The translations under genes and the position numbers were made by a program. Positions 39,518-47,493 of a stretch of 64,000 nt of DNA are shown here, piece after piece. The stretch comes from SAR324 cluster bacterium (lineage in GTDB: Bacteria > SAR324 > NAC60-12), in assembly GCA_015232315.1 (NCBI GenBank), contig JADFZZ010000022.1, forward strand, positions 1 to 64,000, read 5' to 3'. The notes beneath the pieces were generated by a model. That model did no database searches and was not told the origin of the DNA. It saw nothing but the letters and a program-made list of their open reading frames with translations. Position 1 is the first letter of the stretch, and the number at the start of each line of letters is the position of its first letter.

Positions 39518-40540
39518 TTAAAACTGGCGAAGGAAATTAAGATCATTGTTATAAAAATACCGGATATCATGGATCCCATGTTTCAGCAACGCAGGCCGCT
39601 CGACACCCAGTCCAAACGCAAAACCGCTCCATTTGTCAGGAGAATACCCTCCATTTGTCAGCACAACGGGATGCACCATTCCAGCGCCGGCGACTTCAAG
39701 CCAGCCTGTATGTTTGCATACCCGACAACCCTCGCCTTTGCAAAGGATGCAGTCCATATCAATTTCAATGCTTGGTTCAGTGAAGGGGAAATAACTGCCT
39801 CTGATTCTGGTTTTACGTTCTTCGCCAAACATTTTTTTAGCAAATTCATTGACCACGCCAATCAGGTCTGTCATCCGGATATTTTCACCAATCACCAACC
39901 CTTCAACCTGATAAAACTGATGTTCGGAACGAGGAGTGATTTGTTCATAGCGATAGCATTTTCCCGGTAGAATTACACGGATTGGCGCAGGATAGCATTC
40001 TTGCATAATTCTGATCTGTCCGGGAGATGTGTGTGTTCGTAACACCACCTTGTCATTGACCCAGAACGTATCCCACATATCTCTGGCGGGATGGTATTCA
40101 GGAATATTGAGCATCTGAAAATTATATTCATCTGATTCAACTTCAGGAGCCTCATAAATCTGAAAACCCATTTCCTGAAAAATCCGGAAGATTTTTCTGA
40201 GTGTCTGGGTTGTGAGATGCAAATGTCCTGTGGCGCAGGGGCGTCCAGGCAAGGTAATGTCAACATTATCTGTTTCAATGGATTGTTGAATCTGTTCCTG
40301 CTGAACTTTAGTCTGTTGTTTTTCAAACGCATTTGACAGGTATTCCTTCAACTCATTGACAGCCTGCCCCATCACAGGCCGTTCCTGAGCAGGCAATTGC
40401 CCGATTTGCTTCAGAATTTGAGTCAATGCGCCTTTTTTCCCTAAATACTGGCGAAACCACTCAGACAGTTGTTCCTGACTGGTGGTACCCTGCAGGGCCT
40501 CAGAAGCAGTGTTTTTAAGTTCATTCAGTTCAGCTTGCAT
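39518..40540 (-). CDS. pheS: Phenylalanine-tRNA ligase alpha subunit
   Basis: A 340-residue class II synthetase catalytic subunit. The N-terminal coiled coil (1-85) is followed by motif 1 at DITLPGR and HLHLTTQTLRKIFRIFQEMGF, motif 2 LPGKCYRYEQITPRSEHQFYQVEG, and motif 3 FAFGLGVERPALLKHGI. Between motifs 2 and 3, DMDCILCKGEGCRVCKHTGW has four cysteines in CxxC pairs, a possible zinc knuckle seen in only some bacteria. The partner gene pheT is not adjacent. Part of an operon with the upstream three-repeat protein and the RapZ-like gene. Confidence 0.96.
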   Translation of the reverse strand: MQAELNELKNTASEALQGTTSQEQLSEWFRQYLGKKGALTQILKQIGQLPAQERPVMGQAVNELKEYLSNAFEKQQTKVQQEQIQQSIETDNVDITLPGRPCATGHLHLTTQTLRKIFRIFQEMGFQIYEAPEVESDEYNFQMLNIPEYHPARDMWDTFWVNDKVVLRTHTSPGQIRIMQECYPAPIRVILPGKCYRYEQITPRSEHQFYQVEGLVIGENIRMTDLIGVVNEFAKKMFGEERKTRIRGSYFPFTEPSIEIDMDCILCKGEGCRVCKHTGWLEVAGAGMVHPVVLTNGGYSPDKWSGFAFGLGVERPALLKHGIHDIRYFYNNDLNFLRQF

Positions 40541-40555
40541 GCGTATCCTTTAGTA

Positions 40556-41680
40556 TTACGGCGTGGTTAATCCCAGTGCGGTTCTAAATCCAGGCACATC
40601 GTCCAGATAGCGTTCCACACGGCGGCAGAATTGTTGAAATGAGATTCGGTGGCTGTTGACATCATCGAAATCTCTGGACGTAAATTTTTTAAGATCAATG
40701 CCTGCCTGTCTCAGCCATTGAACCCATGCCTGAAAATCATTGTAGGTGTCCACGGATGGCGGAACAAAACCCGCAGAAGCCTGGCTCGGTGCAGAAATCA
40801 CTGTCTCTGCGGGTTGAGTTGTTTCGGTGTCATAGTTTATTTGCGGAACCTCAATACCATCCGGGTGCCTGTCAATGAAATTATTTAAAAATATTTGTAA
40901 TTTTTCCGGATCTGTAATTTTTCTGGCGACCCTGTGACCAAATTGTTCAAAGGAAATACGATGACTGCTGGCGACCTGCAAAGGTTCATTGCTCAATTGC
41001 TGAAGATCGGTTCCATCCTGTGCCAACAGATTCAACCATTCATTGTATGGAAGATAGGCCTTTTCTACCACTTCCACGGAGTTTTTCGGGGCTTCCATCT
41101 GTGCAACACTTGACTTGGTAGGCTTGGTCAATTGACGAATCGTCAGTTCCTTCTGCATGAGTTGCGCTTGCTTCAAAAACGACGAATCGGCTGTTCTTAA
41201 AGGCAGCGATGGTGTTTCCCGTCTCAACGGTTCCGGTCGGTCGAATTCATCGAATGGTGTTTGAAGCACACTCCGTTGTTCAATCTGAACCACTCTTTGT
41301 TGAAGTCTTTCAAATTTATTGGTCAGATCCTGAATTGTACTTCGCAAAATCTGGACAGCGTCTTCTTGATTGTTTCCAGGTTTGGGACTTTCCGCTATAG
41401 CGTTTCCAAAGGCCATGACAAGAATGTTATGCGCATGCAACCATTTGGGTGAAGTCAATTGTTTCAGCCAGATGGGATGATTCCGCAAGATCGGACTCAC
41501 AGCCTCAAGAAAGACCACAAATTTTATTTTTTCATCAGGCCTGACTGTCTCCGGTCTGTTGAATTTAAGATCACAACCCAGGTTGTATAGTAATTTGATC
41601 CAATCATTCCAGACATTTCTCGTTTCGATACTTTGCCAGTACTCCTGAACCGCTCGTTGAAACTCCTGAATCACTGACAT
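40556..41680 (-). CDS. Hypothetical protein with a threefold internal repeat
   Basis: 374 residues, no recognised family, no signal peptide. A module of about 55 residues occurs near 212-270 (EWLNLLAQDGTDLQQL then SHRISFEQFGHRVARKI) and again near 317-371 (AWVQWLRQAGIDLKKF then SHRISFQQFCRRVERYL). A more diverged copy lies near 23-75 (DWIKLLYNLGCDLKF then IKFVVFLEAVSPIL). The middle has a coiled coil (about 105-135) and low-complexity linkers. The shared pattern is W-x(3)-L-x(3)-G-x-D-L followed by I-x-F-x(2)-F. It is the first gene of the pheS operon, 15 bases upstream. Confidence 0.75.
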   Translation of the reverse strand: MSVIQEFQRAVQEYWQSIETRNVWNDWIKLLYNLGCDLKFNRPETVRPDEKIKFVVFLEAVSPILRNHPIWLKQLTSPKWLHAHNILVMAFGNAIAESPKPGNNQEDAVQILRSTIQDLTNKFERLQQRVVQIEQRSVLQTPFDEFDRPEPLRRETPSLPLRTADSSFLKQAQLMQKELTIRQLTKPTKSSVAQMEAPKNSVEVVEKAYLPYNEWLNLLAQDGTDLQQLSNEPLQVASSHRISFEQFGHRVARKITDPEKLQIFLNNFIDRHPDGIEVPQINYDTETTQPAETVISAPSQASAGFVPPSVDTYNDFQAWVQWLRQAGIDLKKFTSRDFDDVNSHRISFQQFCRRVERYLDDVPGFRTALGLTTP

Positions 41681-41850
41681 GAATCCATTCTGAAAACAGA
41701 TATTGATAATCTTATGATTTTGAACATGTAAATGTTCTCAAATGAAGTCGTATTTTGTGAAAAATCATGGGAAAGTCAAGAAAACACTGATTCTGCCGAT
41801 AATAAATACAAAAGAAATTTTTTAATGTGAATTTTGTGCAACGGGGTCTC

Positions 41851-42537
41851 ATGATGTGGTTAAGAAGCTTGGTACTGGGCATGTTTTTTCTGTGGGTGTG
41901 CCATTCAGCCGTATTTGCGGCAGTGGTTCACCTAAATAGTGGCGAATCGTTGAGCGGACGGATTCAGAAACTTGATGAACAAATTCTGTCGTTGGAATCT
42001 GATCGTGGCTTTGGTGTACTGCATATTGAGCGTGCGGATATCAGGCTCATTGAATTTGATAAGTACCATCCTGATCTCAGCAGGAAGTTTGGCGTGGGCT
42101 TTTATCAAAAACATTTGTCACTCACGAGTCAGAGCACCTCTGGCGAATATGGAACAGGAGCGATTTCAATCAAAAACTGGCTCAGTGCTACGGATTCCAT
42201 CAATTTACTATGGGGCTACGCAGAGACCAGGGATGGCGGCACAACCCTGCTGTCTGTCCTGTCTCTGGAAATGCGTTTTTCGAGAGTATTTTTGCAGGAA
42301 GGAAATCATCACCTTTATTGGGGACTTGGCGCCGGACACCTGAATGTCATTGACAGTCAGGCATCGACCAATAGTTCAGGCGGGTCGTTTCAGGCTGTGC
42401 TTGGAGTAGAGCTGTTTCCCATCACTTTTCCAAATCTGGGGATAGCCGCTGAAATCGGTGTTTCCAACCAGTCCATTGCTGACAGGGTCAGTTTTTCCAT
42501 GATGGGCCCAGCGGTCGCGATGCATTATTATTTTTAG
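41851..42537 (+). CDS. Outer-membrane beta-barrel protein with an N-terminal SH3/Sm-like segment
   Basis: About 228 residues from ATG 41851, with GGGG six bases upstream; a GTG 24 bases earlier is an alternative. Residues 2-24 form a signal peptide ending VFA-A. The mature N terminus (HLNSGESLSGRIQKLDEQILSLES through ADIRLIEF) resembles the small SH3/Sm-like beta domain seen in many secreted proteins. The remainder alternates as amphipathic strands and ends in HYYF, the aromatic C terminus used for outer-membrane insertion. The substrate is unknown. Confidence 0.75.
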   Translation: MMWLRSLVLGMFFLWVCHSAVFAAVVHLNSGESLSGRIQKLDEQILSLESDRGFGVLHIERADIRLIEFDKYHPDLSRKFGVGFYQKHLSLTSQSTSGEYGTGAISIKNWLSATDSINLLWGYAETRDGGTTLLSVLSLEMRFSRVFLQEGNHHLYWGLGAGHLNVIDSQASTNSSGGSFQAVLGVELFPITFPNLGIAAEIGVSNQSIADRVSFSMMGPAVAMHYYF

Positions 42538-42553
42538 GGATGCAAAGTATTTG

Positions 42554-42910
42554 TCATTCCCTGGCTCCATGCTCCAGCAACAGTTTCCGCATCTCAGGGA
42601 AATAGCCTTTGGCGGCGGGATCTTCCGGCAGATAGGCCAACAGCGGTTTGCCTTCTGCCGAAGCGTTGACATCAGCGCCATGAGCCAGCAGGATTCGTGC
42701 GATTTCCAGTCGACGATCTCTGGTGTGTGATGGCGCATGCCGGAAATAGGGACCATCGTCGATGATCGCCCAATACAAGGGCGGTGGCTGTCCACGGGAT
42801 TCATTGGTCTCCACGTCATGCCCGATCAGCAGTTGAACGATCTTCACTTCCCCATAGCGGGACGCCTGTATCAATGTTTTAACATAATCAATTTTAATGA
42901 GAACGATCAT
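42554..42910 (-). CDS. Ankyrin-repeat protein fragment
   Basis: About 118 residues with two to three ankyrin repeats: YVKTLIQASRYGEVKIVQLLIGH, then LEIARILLAHGADVNASAEGKPLL, and FPEMRKLLLEHGA. Ankyrin repeats mediate protein contacts. There is no signal peptide, and the first repeat begins almost at the start codon. The start overlaps the beginning of the divergent barrel gene by 14 bases, so the protein may be a truncated remnant. A longer reading on the same frame up to 43087 exists but lies entirely inside the opposite gene and is not repeat-like. Confidence 0.55.
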   Translation of the reverse strand: MIVLIKIDYVKTLIQASRYGEVKIVQLLIGHDVETNESRGQPPPLYWAIIDDGPYFRHAPSHTRDRRLEIARILLAHGADVNASAEGKPLLAYLPEDPAAKGYFPEMRKLLLEHGARE

Positions 42911-43472
42911 GATTAGAACTTCATTCATGCAACTCAGTCTGATCATCGTTTTAGTGCTTTCTGTTGTCTCCTCAGCCAATGCTTTGGAACTAAAACTAAG
43001 AGCACGGGAACACTTTGACACGGTCAATGTGCGTTTTACTGAACAAGATATTGACAAAACATGGTCGGGAATCGGTCCTACTATCAATCTGTGGCTGGAA
43101 GAAGCCTATCAATACTCCTTCGGCTTTGCATTCGGCATTATTTTTATTGACAATCCCGCATTGATTGAAATTCCCCAGATTGATGAGAAAATGGAACTCT
43201 GGAAGCAGGGAGTCGAAGTTAAATATTATGCGATTCCCAAGGCTGGAGGGATATTTTTTCGGTTGGGTGTGTCGAGCAATACGCTAAAAACTAAAGGCAG
43301 TTGGGGCGAGCTTCAGGGGATGGGCGCTTATGCCGGGATTGGTTGGGAATTCCAGTTTAGCAAAATCGGTCTTGCCTTTGAGCAGGCAAAACGTCAGGTA
43401 AATCTGGAGAACTCGATTGAAATCGTCACGACCAGTCCTTCGATTGGTGTGCATCTTTACAGTTATTTTTAA
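42897..43472 (+). CDS. Outer-membrane beta-barrel protein (OmpW/opacity-like)
   Basis: 191 residues. A signal peptide (about 5-29, LIIVLVLSVVSSANALE) is followed by alternating beta strands with glycine-rich turns (GGIFFRLGVSSNTLKTKG, GMGAYAGIGWEFQFSKIGLAFE) and a terminal HLYSYF. The size and pattern fit a small eight-stranded barrel. The start may be the Met at 42909 or further downstream, as no clear ribosome site precedes 42897. It lies next to another small barrel and 15 bases before the helical protein gene. Confidence 0.75.
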   Translation: MRTIMIRTSFMQLSLIIVLVLSVVSSANALELKLRAREHFDTVNVRFTEQDIDKTWSGIGPTINLWLEEAYQYSFGFAFGIIFIDNPALIEIPQIDEKMELWKQGVEVKYYAIPKAGGIFFRLGVSSNTLKTKGSWGELQGMGAYAGIGWEFQFSKIGLAFEQAKRQVNLENSIEIVTTSPSIGVHLYSYF

Positions 43473-43487
43473 TTTTCGGGGAAAGAC

Positions 43488-44498
43488 ATGTCAAAAGCTA
43501 ATGAACTTCTGGAAGCGCATCTTCAATTTGAACTTGAACAGTTTACTGGAAAAAATCTGGTTTCCGGACTCAAGGAAGAACTCTCAGCCGCATACCAGTG
43601 GTTGGGGAAAATCAAGATATCCGATATTTTTTCAGCAGAACAGGTCAAGGAATCGTTGCGGAAAAATGTCATGGATGTTCCTGTTCCTGATGAAGCCCGC
43701 GTCTTTATCAGAAAGTGCGAGGAGAACACTTATGAATATATGAAAGACCACGAAACTCGCTGGGAGGAAGTGCTACCCAAGCGCATGTATGACAAATTCA
43801 CCGAGCAGACTGAGATCCGACGTAAACTGAGAAAGGAATTTATCCATGAAATGCTGAATGTTCCCATTTACGCGAGAATGATTTCTGATGTGGTTTATAG
43901 CAATCTCAAAGAATTCGCCTTGATGGAAAATCCTGTCGCGAAAAAAATTCCGGGGGCCTCCAAACTGCTCAATATGGGGAAAAATTTTATTGGCGACAAC
44001 CTGTCAGGACTGGAAGCTTCTTTAGAAAAAAATATCAAACAATTCATTGAAAAACAGATCAATACATCCATTCGACAATCAGAGGATTTTTTAAACCGTG
44101 AACTGGATGGTGAACTCTATCGAAAACTTACCGATGACCTGTGGAAAAATTTTCATAGTTTGAAAATACATAAAGGCATGGAAAAAATTCGACCGGATTT
44201 GCTGGATGAACTGGAACCGGTGATCAAGGAATTCTGGGATAGTTTCAGGGTGACACCCCTATGTTTTGAAGTCGCATCAGGCTGGATTGATGTTTATTTC
44301 AAAGATTATGGAAACCGCACAATTCAATCATTGCTGACAGATGTTGGTTGGGATGAGGCTCGAGTGCTGGCTGAAGGAACGCATTGGGCTATTCCTGTGC
44401 TGGAAAAAGCTGTGGAGTCCGGTTATGTATCAGAACGTCTACGCCATCGCCTGGAAAAATTTTATAAGTCTAAGGCCGCAAAAGAATTATTGAAATAG
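43488..44498 (+). CDS. Hypothetical helical protein
   Basis: 336 residues, almost entirely helical and charged, without signal peptide, membrane helix or recognised domain. Several amphipathic stretches are visible (KNIKQFIEKQINTSIRQSEDFLNREL; FYKSKAAKELLK at the end). The ribosome site GGGGAAAG lies a few bases before the ATG. It ends before a strong hairpin shared with the opposing PilZ gene. Function unknown. Confidence 0.75.
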   Translation: MSKANELLEAHLQFELEQFTGKNLVSGLKEELSAAYQWLGKIKISDIFSAEQVKESLRKNVMDVPVPDEARVFIRKCEENTYEYMKDHETRWEEVLPKRMYDKFTEQTEIRRKLRKEFIHEMLNVPIYARMISDVVYSNLKEFALMENPVAKKIPGASKLLNMGKNFIGDNLSGLEASLEKNIKQFIEKQINTSIRQSEDFLNRELDGELYRKLTDDLWKNFHSLKIHKGMEKIRPDLLDELEPVIKEFWDSFRVTPLCFEVASGWIDVYFKDYGNRTIQSLLTDVGWDEARVLAEGTHWAIPVLEKAVESGYVSERLRHRLEKFYKSKAAKELLK

Positions 44499-44522
44499 GT
44501 GGGCTCAATTTTCAGGGAAAAG

Positions 44523-44542
44523 GGGGACACCGTAGTGTCCCC
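44523..44542. terminator. Hairpin between convergent genes
   Basis: GGGGACAC (44523-44530) and GTGTCCCC (44535-44542) enclose CGTA. This 8-bp GC-rich stem lies between the ends of the helical protein gene and the PilZ gene, and can act on both strands. No clear T run follows. Confidence 0.6.
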
Positions 44543-44556
44543 GAACATAGGAAAAA

Positions 44557-45570
44557 TCAATAATCATCTGTCAGGAGATCTTCTGACAATTCAATGTCAT
44601 CGCCAAAATCCTCCGGTAACTCAAGATCCGCATCCACAGAATCAGCGTCAATGTTTGCGATAGCCTGTCCGAGAGCCAGGTTCCGGAGAACGCTTTGGGC
44701 AATTGCCGACATGTGCACAGGCCGAGTGATAAAGTCCGCGGCACCCGCGTTTAAGGCATCCAGACGATCTTCCAGACTCACCGGTTCTGACAGAAAGATA
44801 ACGGGAATACCGGGAAACTTCTGCTGGACTTCCGCCAGAAGTTCAAGCGATGTATTGCCGTCAAGATTCCAGTTGATCAGCAAAATATCCGCTCTGCCAG
44901 CTTTCAGCATGGGCCAGAGGCTGTTTTTGTTTTTCGCGTGTGAAATTTCGAAGCCTGTTCTTTCTCGCAGATAGCGTTCCAAAACATCTTTATGTTGTTC
45001 AGGCAGGTTCATCACACCAATGGCTTTTCCATTAAAACTATGGGGTGTGAGTATCGGCCTGTTCTCATCCCCTTGAGAATAAGATTCCATGATGACAGCA
45101 TCACTTTCTTCATCTTCTTCCAGAGCATCCGCATCAAACATGGAATCATCCACCTCTTCCAGGTCCGGGAGATCAATGCCATCATCCATTTCGAGATCAT
45201 CTTCAACAGATTCCTCTTCCTCAGCTTCTTCTTCAGAATAATCAGGGTAAGGCTCACCTGTCACGCCGGAAATATAGTCTCGTAGATCAGCCTGTTCGCT
45301 TGATTCAAGTTCAAGAAATTCAACAGCAGCCTGATAATACCATTCAATGGGCCAGCACCAGCGTACAACTCCACGAAGTCGTAAATCCGGTTTGAAACCA
45401 ATAACGACTTCATCACCTTCCGAAAGAGAGTTTTCACAATGGAATCTCGTTCCATTTAGTGAAATATCCAGTCCAGTAGCCATGGGATCAGTCCACTCTT
45501 CAGCTTCCACTGTAATTGTTTCTTCAAATAAAACTCTTAAATACTTTCTTCGTTCTGCAGCCATGTCCAC
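44557..45570 (-). CDS. PilZ domain protein with degenerate receiver domain
   Basis: 337 residues. Residues 5-105 are a PilZ domain with the cyclic-di-GMP motifs RRKYLR (Arg8 and Arg12 of RxxxR) and DISLNG (Asp35, Ser37, Gly40). A very acidic linker (110-170) follows. Residues about 185-300 fold like a response-regulator receiver, but the phospho-acceptor Asp is replaced by Asn (DILLINWNLDG) and the conserved Lys by Arg (ITRPVH). It should therefore bind c-di-GMP and signal without phosphorylation. The C terminus is again acidic. The gene is downstream of the TerB-like gene and the repeat element. Confidence 0.88.
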   Translation of the reverse strand: MDMAAERRKYLRVLFEETITVEAEEWTDPMATGLDISLNGTRFHCENSLSEGDEVVIGFKPDLRLRGVVRWCWPIEWYYQAAVEFLELESSEQADLRDYISGVTGEPYPDYSEEEAEEEESVEDDLEMDDGIDLPDLEEVDDSMFDADALEEDEESDAVIMESYSQGDENRPILTPHSFNGKAIGVMNLPEQHKDVLERYLRERTGFEISHAKNKNSLWPMLKAGRADILLINWNLDGNTSLELLAEVQQKFPGIPVIFLSEPVSLEDRLDALNAGAADFITRPVHMSAIAQSVLRNLALGQAIANIDADSVDADLELPEDFGDDIELSEDLLTDDY

Positions 45571-45682
45571 CAGCTCTTCAAAATGTTCAAAAATGAAGGA
45601 TAAAGGTAATTCTAGGGTAGCTGTAGCACTATCTAATCAATGAGTAAAGACGTTGATGGATAATTTTTTTAATTCATTATCA

Positions 45683-45816
45683 GGCATCTTTCAAAAAGAC
45701 TGAATTTAGTTTCCAGTTTGCCCTTAACGGTCATACCGGTGCAGGCAGGTATCCAGTCCGTTGCCCAGGAGATGGACTCAACGACAGTAACGTGTCAACT
45801 ATTTTTGAAAGGTGCC
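45683..45816. repeat. 134-bp inverted-repeat element (MITE/REP-like)
   Basis: GGCATCTTTCAAAAA (45683-45697) and TTTTTGAAAGGTGCC (45802-45816) are 15-base terminal inverted repeats with one mismatch. The interior holds GTCATACCGGTGCAGGCAGG and then TATCCAGTCC. This resembles the widespread proteobacterial palindromic repeat of the type GTCATTCCCGC...GCGGGAATCCAG (dRS3-like). There is no coding capacity. Only one copy is seen in this window. Confidence 0.6.
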
Positions 45817-45836
45817 CATTATTAAGGCGAAGGAAG

Positions 45837-47354
45837 TCATTTTTGGGGGGAAAGGCTGTTTTTCCAGGCGGCATAATTGAAATTGTCGCGTTGATCGTAG
45901 GCGGCTTTTATGCGTTCTTTGGCCAGCTTGAAGGCTTTGGTTTCGCCAAGGGTTGGAACCGATTTTCGTGTGCTTTCATAAGTGGCAAAGAAATTCATCA
46001 TTCTGCCAAAATCCTGTTTCTGGCCAAAATACAGCTTGATCAGTGAAAGCAGCAGCACGGAGCGGATCATGGATTCCCCCTGAAGATCCGTATAAACAGG
46101 TTCCAGGCGTGTGACGACTTCATGCAGATTCGCTTCTGCCAATTCCTGCTGATCCTGACGTGCGTATAACTCTGCCTGGTTCATCAAAAAACTGACGGCT
46201 TTCCTCACAAAAAAAGAATCCTCCTTGATTTTCGCAATCGCATCGCAAGTTTTTAAGGCAAGACTGTAAGTCTGGATGGCCTCAGGAATGGATCTTTTTT
46301 CTGTATAAAAATCTTTGGACAAGGCCAGACTTTTCCGAAGCGTTTCAGTTTGTGTCAGCCATTTCTGCTGAATATCAGAGATACTGATCGGGGAGCGGCT
46401 GTTTCCTGCTTTAAAGTAACTGATGTCGTCTGAGGCATAGTAACATTTGGGACAAACGGTAATCTGAAGCAGTGAATAATCACAAAAATCATGCTCATCT
46501 GTGGCTTGAGTATAGACAGGAATGTTGAACAGACTGGACTGAGTGATCATGGCATGAGAGCGCAAGTGCCAGAATACGATGTCATTCTGTCCACAAATAT
46601 AACACGAAACAGCCTTGCCCATCAGTGAATTGTTGCTACAGGTGATGACCTGTTCTTCGTTTGATTGGGCATATTTTTCAGGATAGATCAGTTGCAGAAT
46701 GCCATGTTGCTCATGCACAATTCCCTGAAAAACAGCCCGCACCATATACACCTGTGTGCTGTAAAGATCACTTGGCGCGGCACGTTGTACGGCGATACTG
46801 ATGGATGATTTCACTGGATTGCCCTCCGCATCCAGAACTCGCAATGAAAGTCGGGAATGGGGATTGATGCTTCGATGGTATTTGAAGGTGCATCCTTTAA
46901 TGTTAACATCCCATAACAGCACATTTTCTGTGTGATCGCTGAAAATAAGTTCTGCATGAGGTTTGGTGTGTTCCAGATGAAACACGGCAGTGTAAAGAAT
47001 TTTGTTGGTCACCGAAACCGGAAATCCCAGCAACCCACCGGTAGTACGAAAGCAGGTGATTTCAGAGGGAGTGATCCGTCCGTCTGAAATTGAAATCCGG
47101 ACAAGTTGTTTGAGCATGAAAAACGCTTTCTGGGGTTCTATTGGCATGGGGTCGAGAACAATCGGTTTCATCAGTTTGACCTGCTCCATCAATTCAGCAA
47201 TTTCCTGCCGATCGTCCAGAAATCCAATGGCTTCGCTGAGATATTCCATTTCAGATGAGTCCACATGTCCATCTGCACAGATCATGGTGGCGATGGCCTT
47301 GGCCAGCCAGCGTTTTTCGGTTTTAGGCAGAGTTTCCAGATCCAGTTGGCTCAT
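45837..47354 (-). CDS. TerB-like / DUF2225-like protein
   Basis: 505 residues, cytosolic. Residues 10-130 resemble a TerB-type helical domain (EKRWLAKAIATMICADGHVDSSEMEYL, then RISISDGRITPSEI). A middle beta region (about 140-260, FKYHRSINPHSRLSLRV) is unassigned. The C-terminal half has CxxC pairs (SCYICGQND; VCPKCYYASDDISYF) and helical repeats (LAEANLHEVVTRLEPVYTDL), which resemble DUF2225 proteins. A metal site is likely. The function is unknown. It sits between the peptidase gene and the repeat/PilZ gene on the same strand. Confidence 0.7.
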   Translation of the reverse strand: MSQLDLETLPKTEKRWLAKAIATMICADGHVDSSEMEYLSEAIGFLDDRQEIAELMEQVKLMKPIVLDPMPIEPQKAFFMLKQLVRISISDGRITPSEITCFRTTGGLLGFPVSVTNKILYTAVFHLEHTKPHAELIFSDHTENVLLWDVNIKGCTFKYHRSINPHSRLSLRVLDAEGNPVKSSISIAVQRAAPSDLYSTQVYMVRAVFQGIVHEQHGILQLIYPEKYAQSNEEQVITCSNNSLMGKAVSCYICGQNDIVFWHLRSHAMITQSSLFNIPVYTQATDEHDFCDYSLLQITVCPKCYYASDDISYFKAGNSRSPISISDIQQKWLTQTETLRKSLALSKDFYTEKRSIPEAIQTYSLALKTCDAIAKIKEDSFFVRKAVSFLMNQAELYARQDQQELAEANLHEVVTRLEPVYTDLQGESMIRSVLLLSLIKLYFGQKQDFGRMMNFFATYESTRKSVPTLGETKAFKLAKERIKAAYDQRDNFNYAAWKNSLSPQK

Positions 47355-47493
47355 GGGCTAGTATCTTTCCTGAAAGATATTTATAAACGTTTTTCAGAGC
47401 AATTATGTAAGAATTGAATTTGAAAATCTTTATATTTGCCTGACACATTGAAAAAGGTTTTGAAAGTCAAAAAAAACACTGGATTGGAGGCCC

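Noticed and set aside
42911-43087. N-terminal extension of the ankyrin gene
   Set aside because: The added residues are antisense to the barrel gene's signal peptide and early strands and show no ankyrin pattern.
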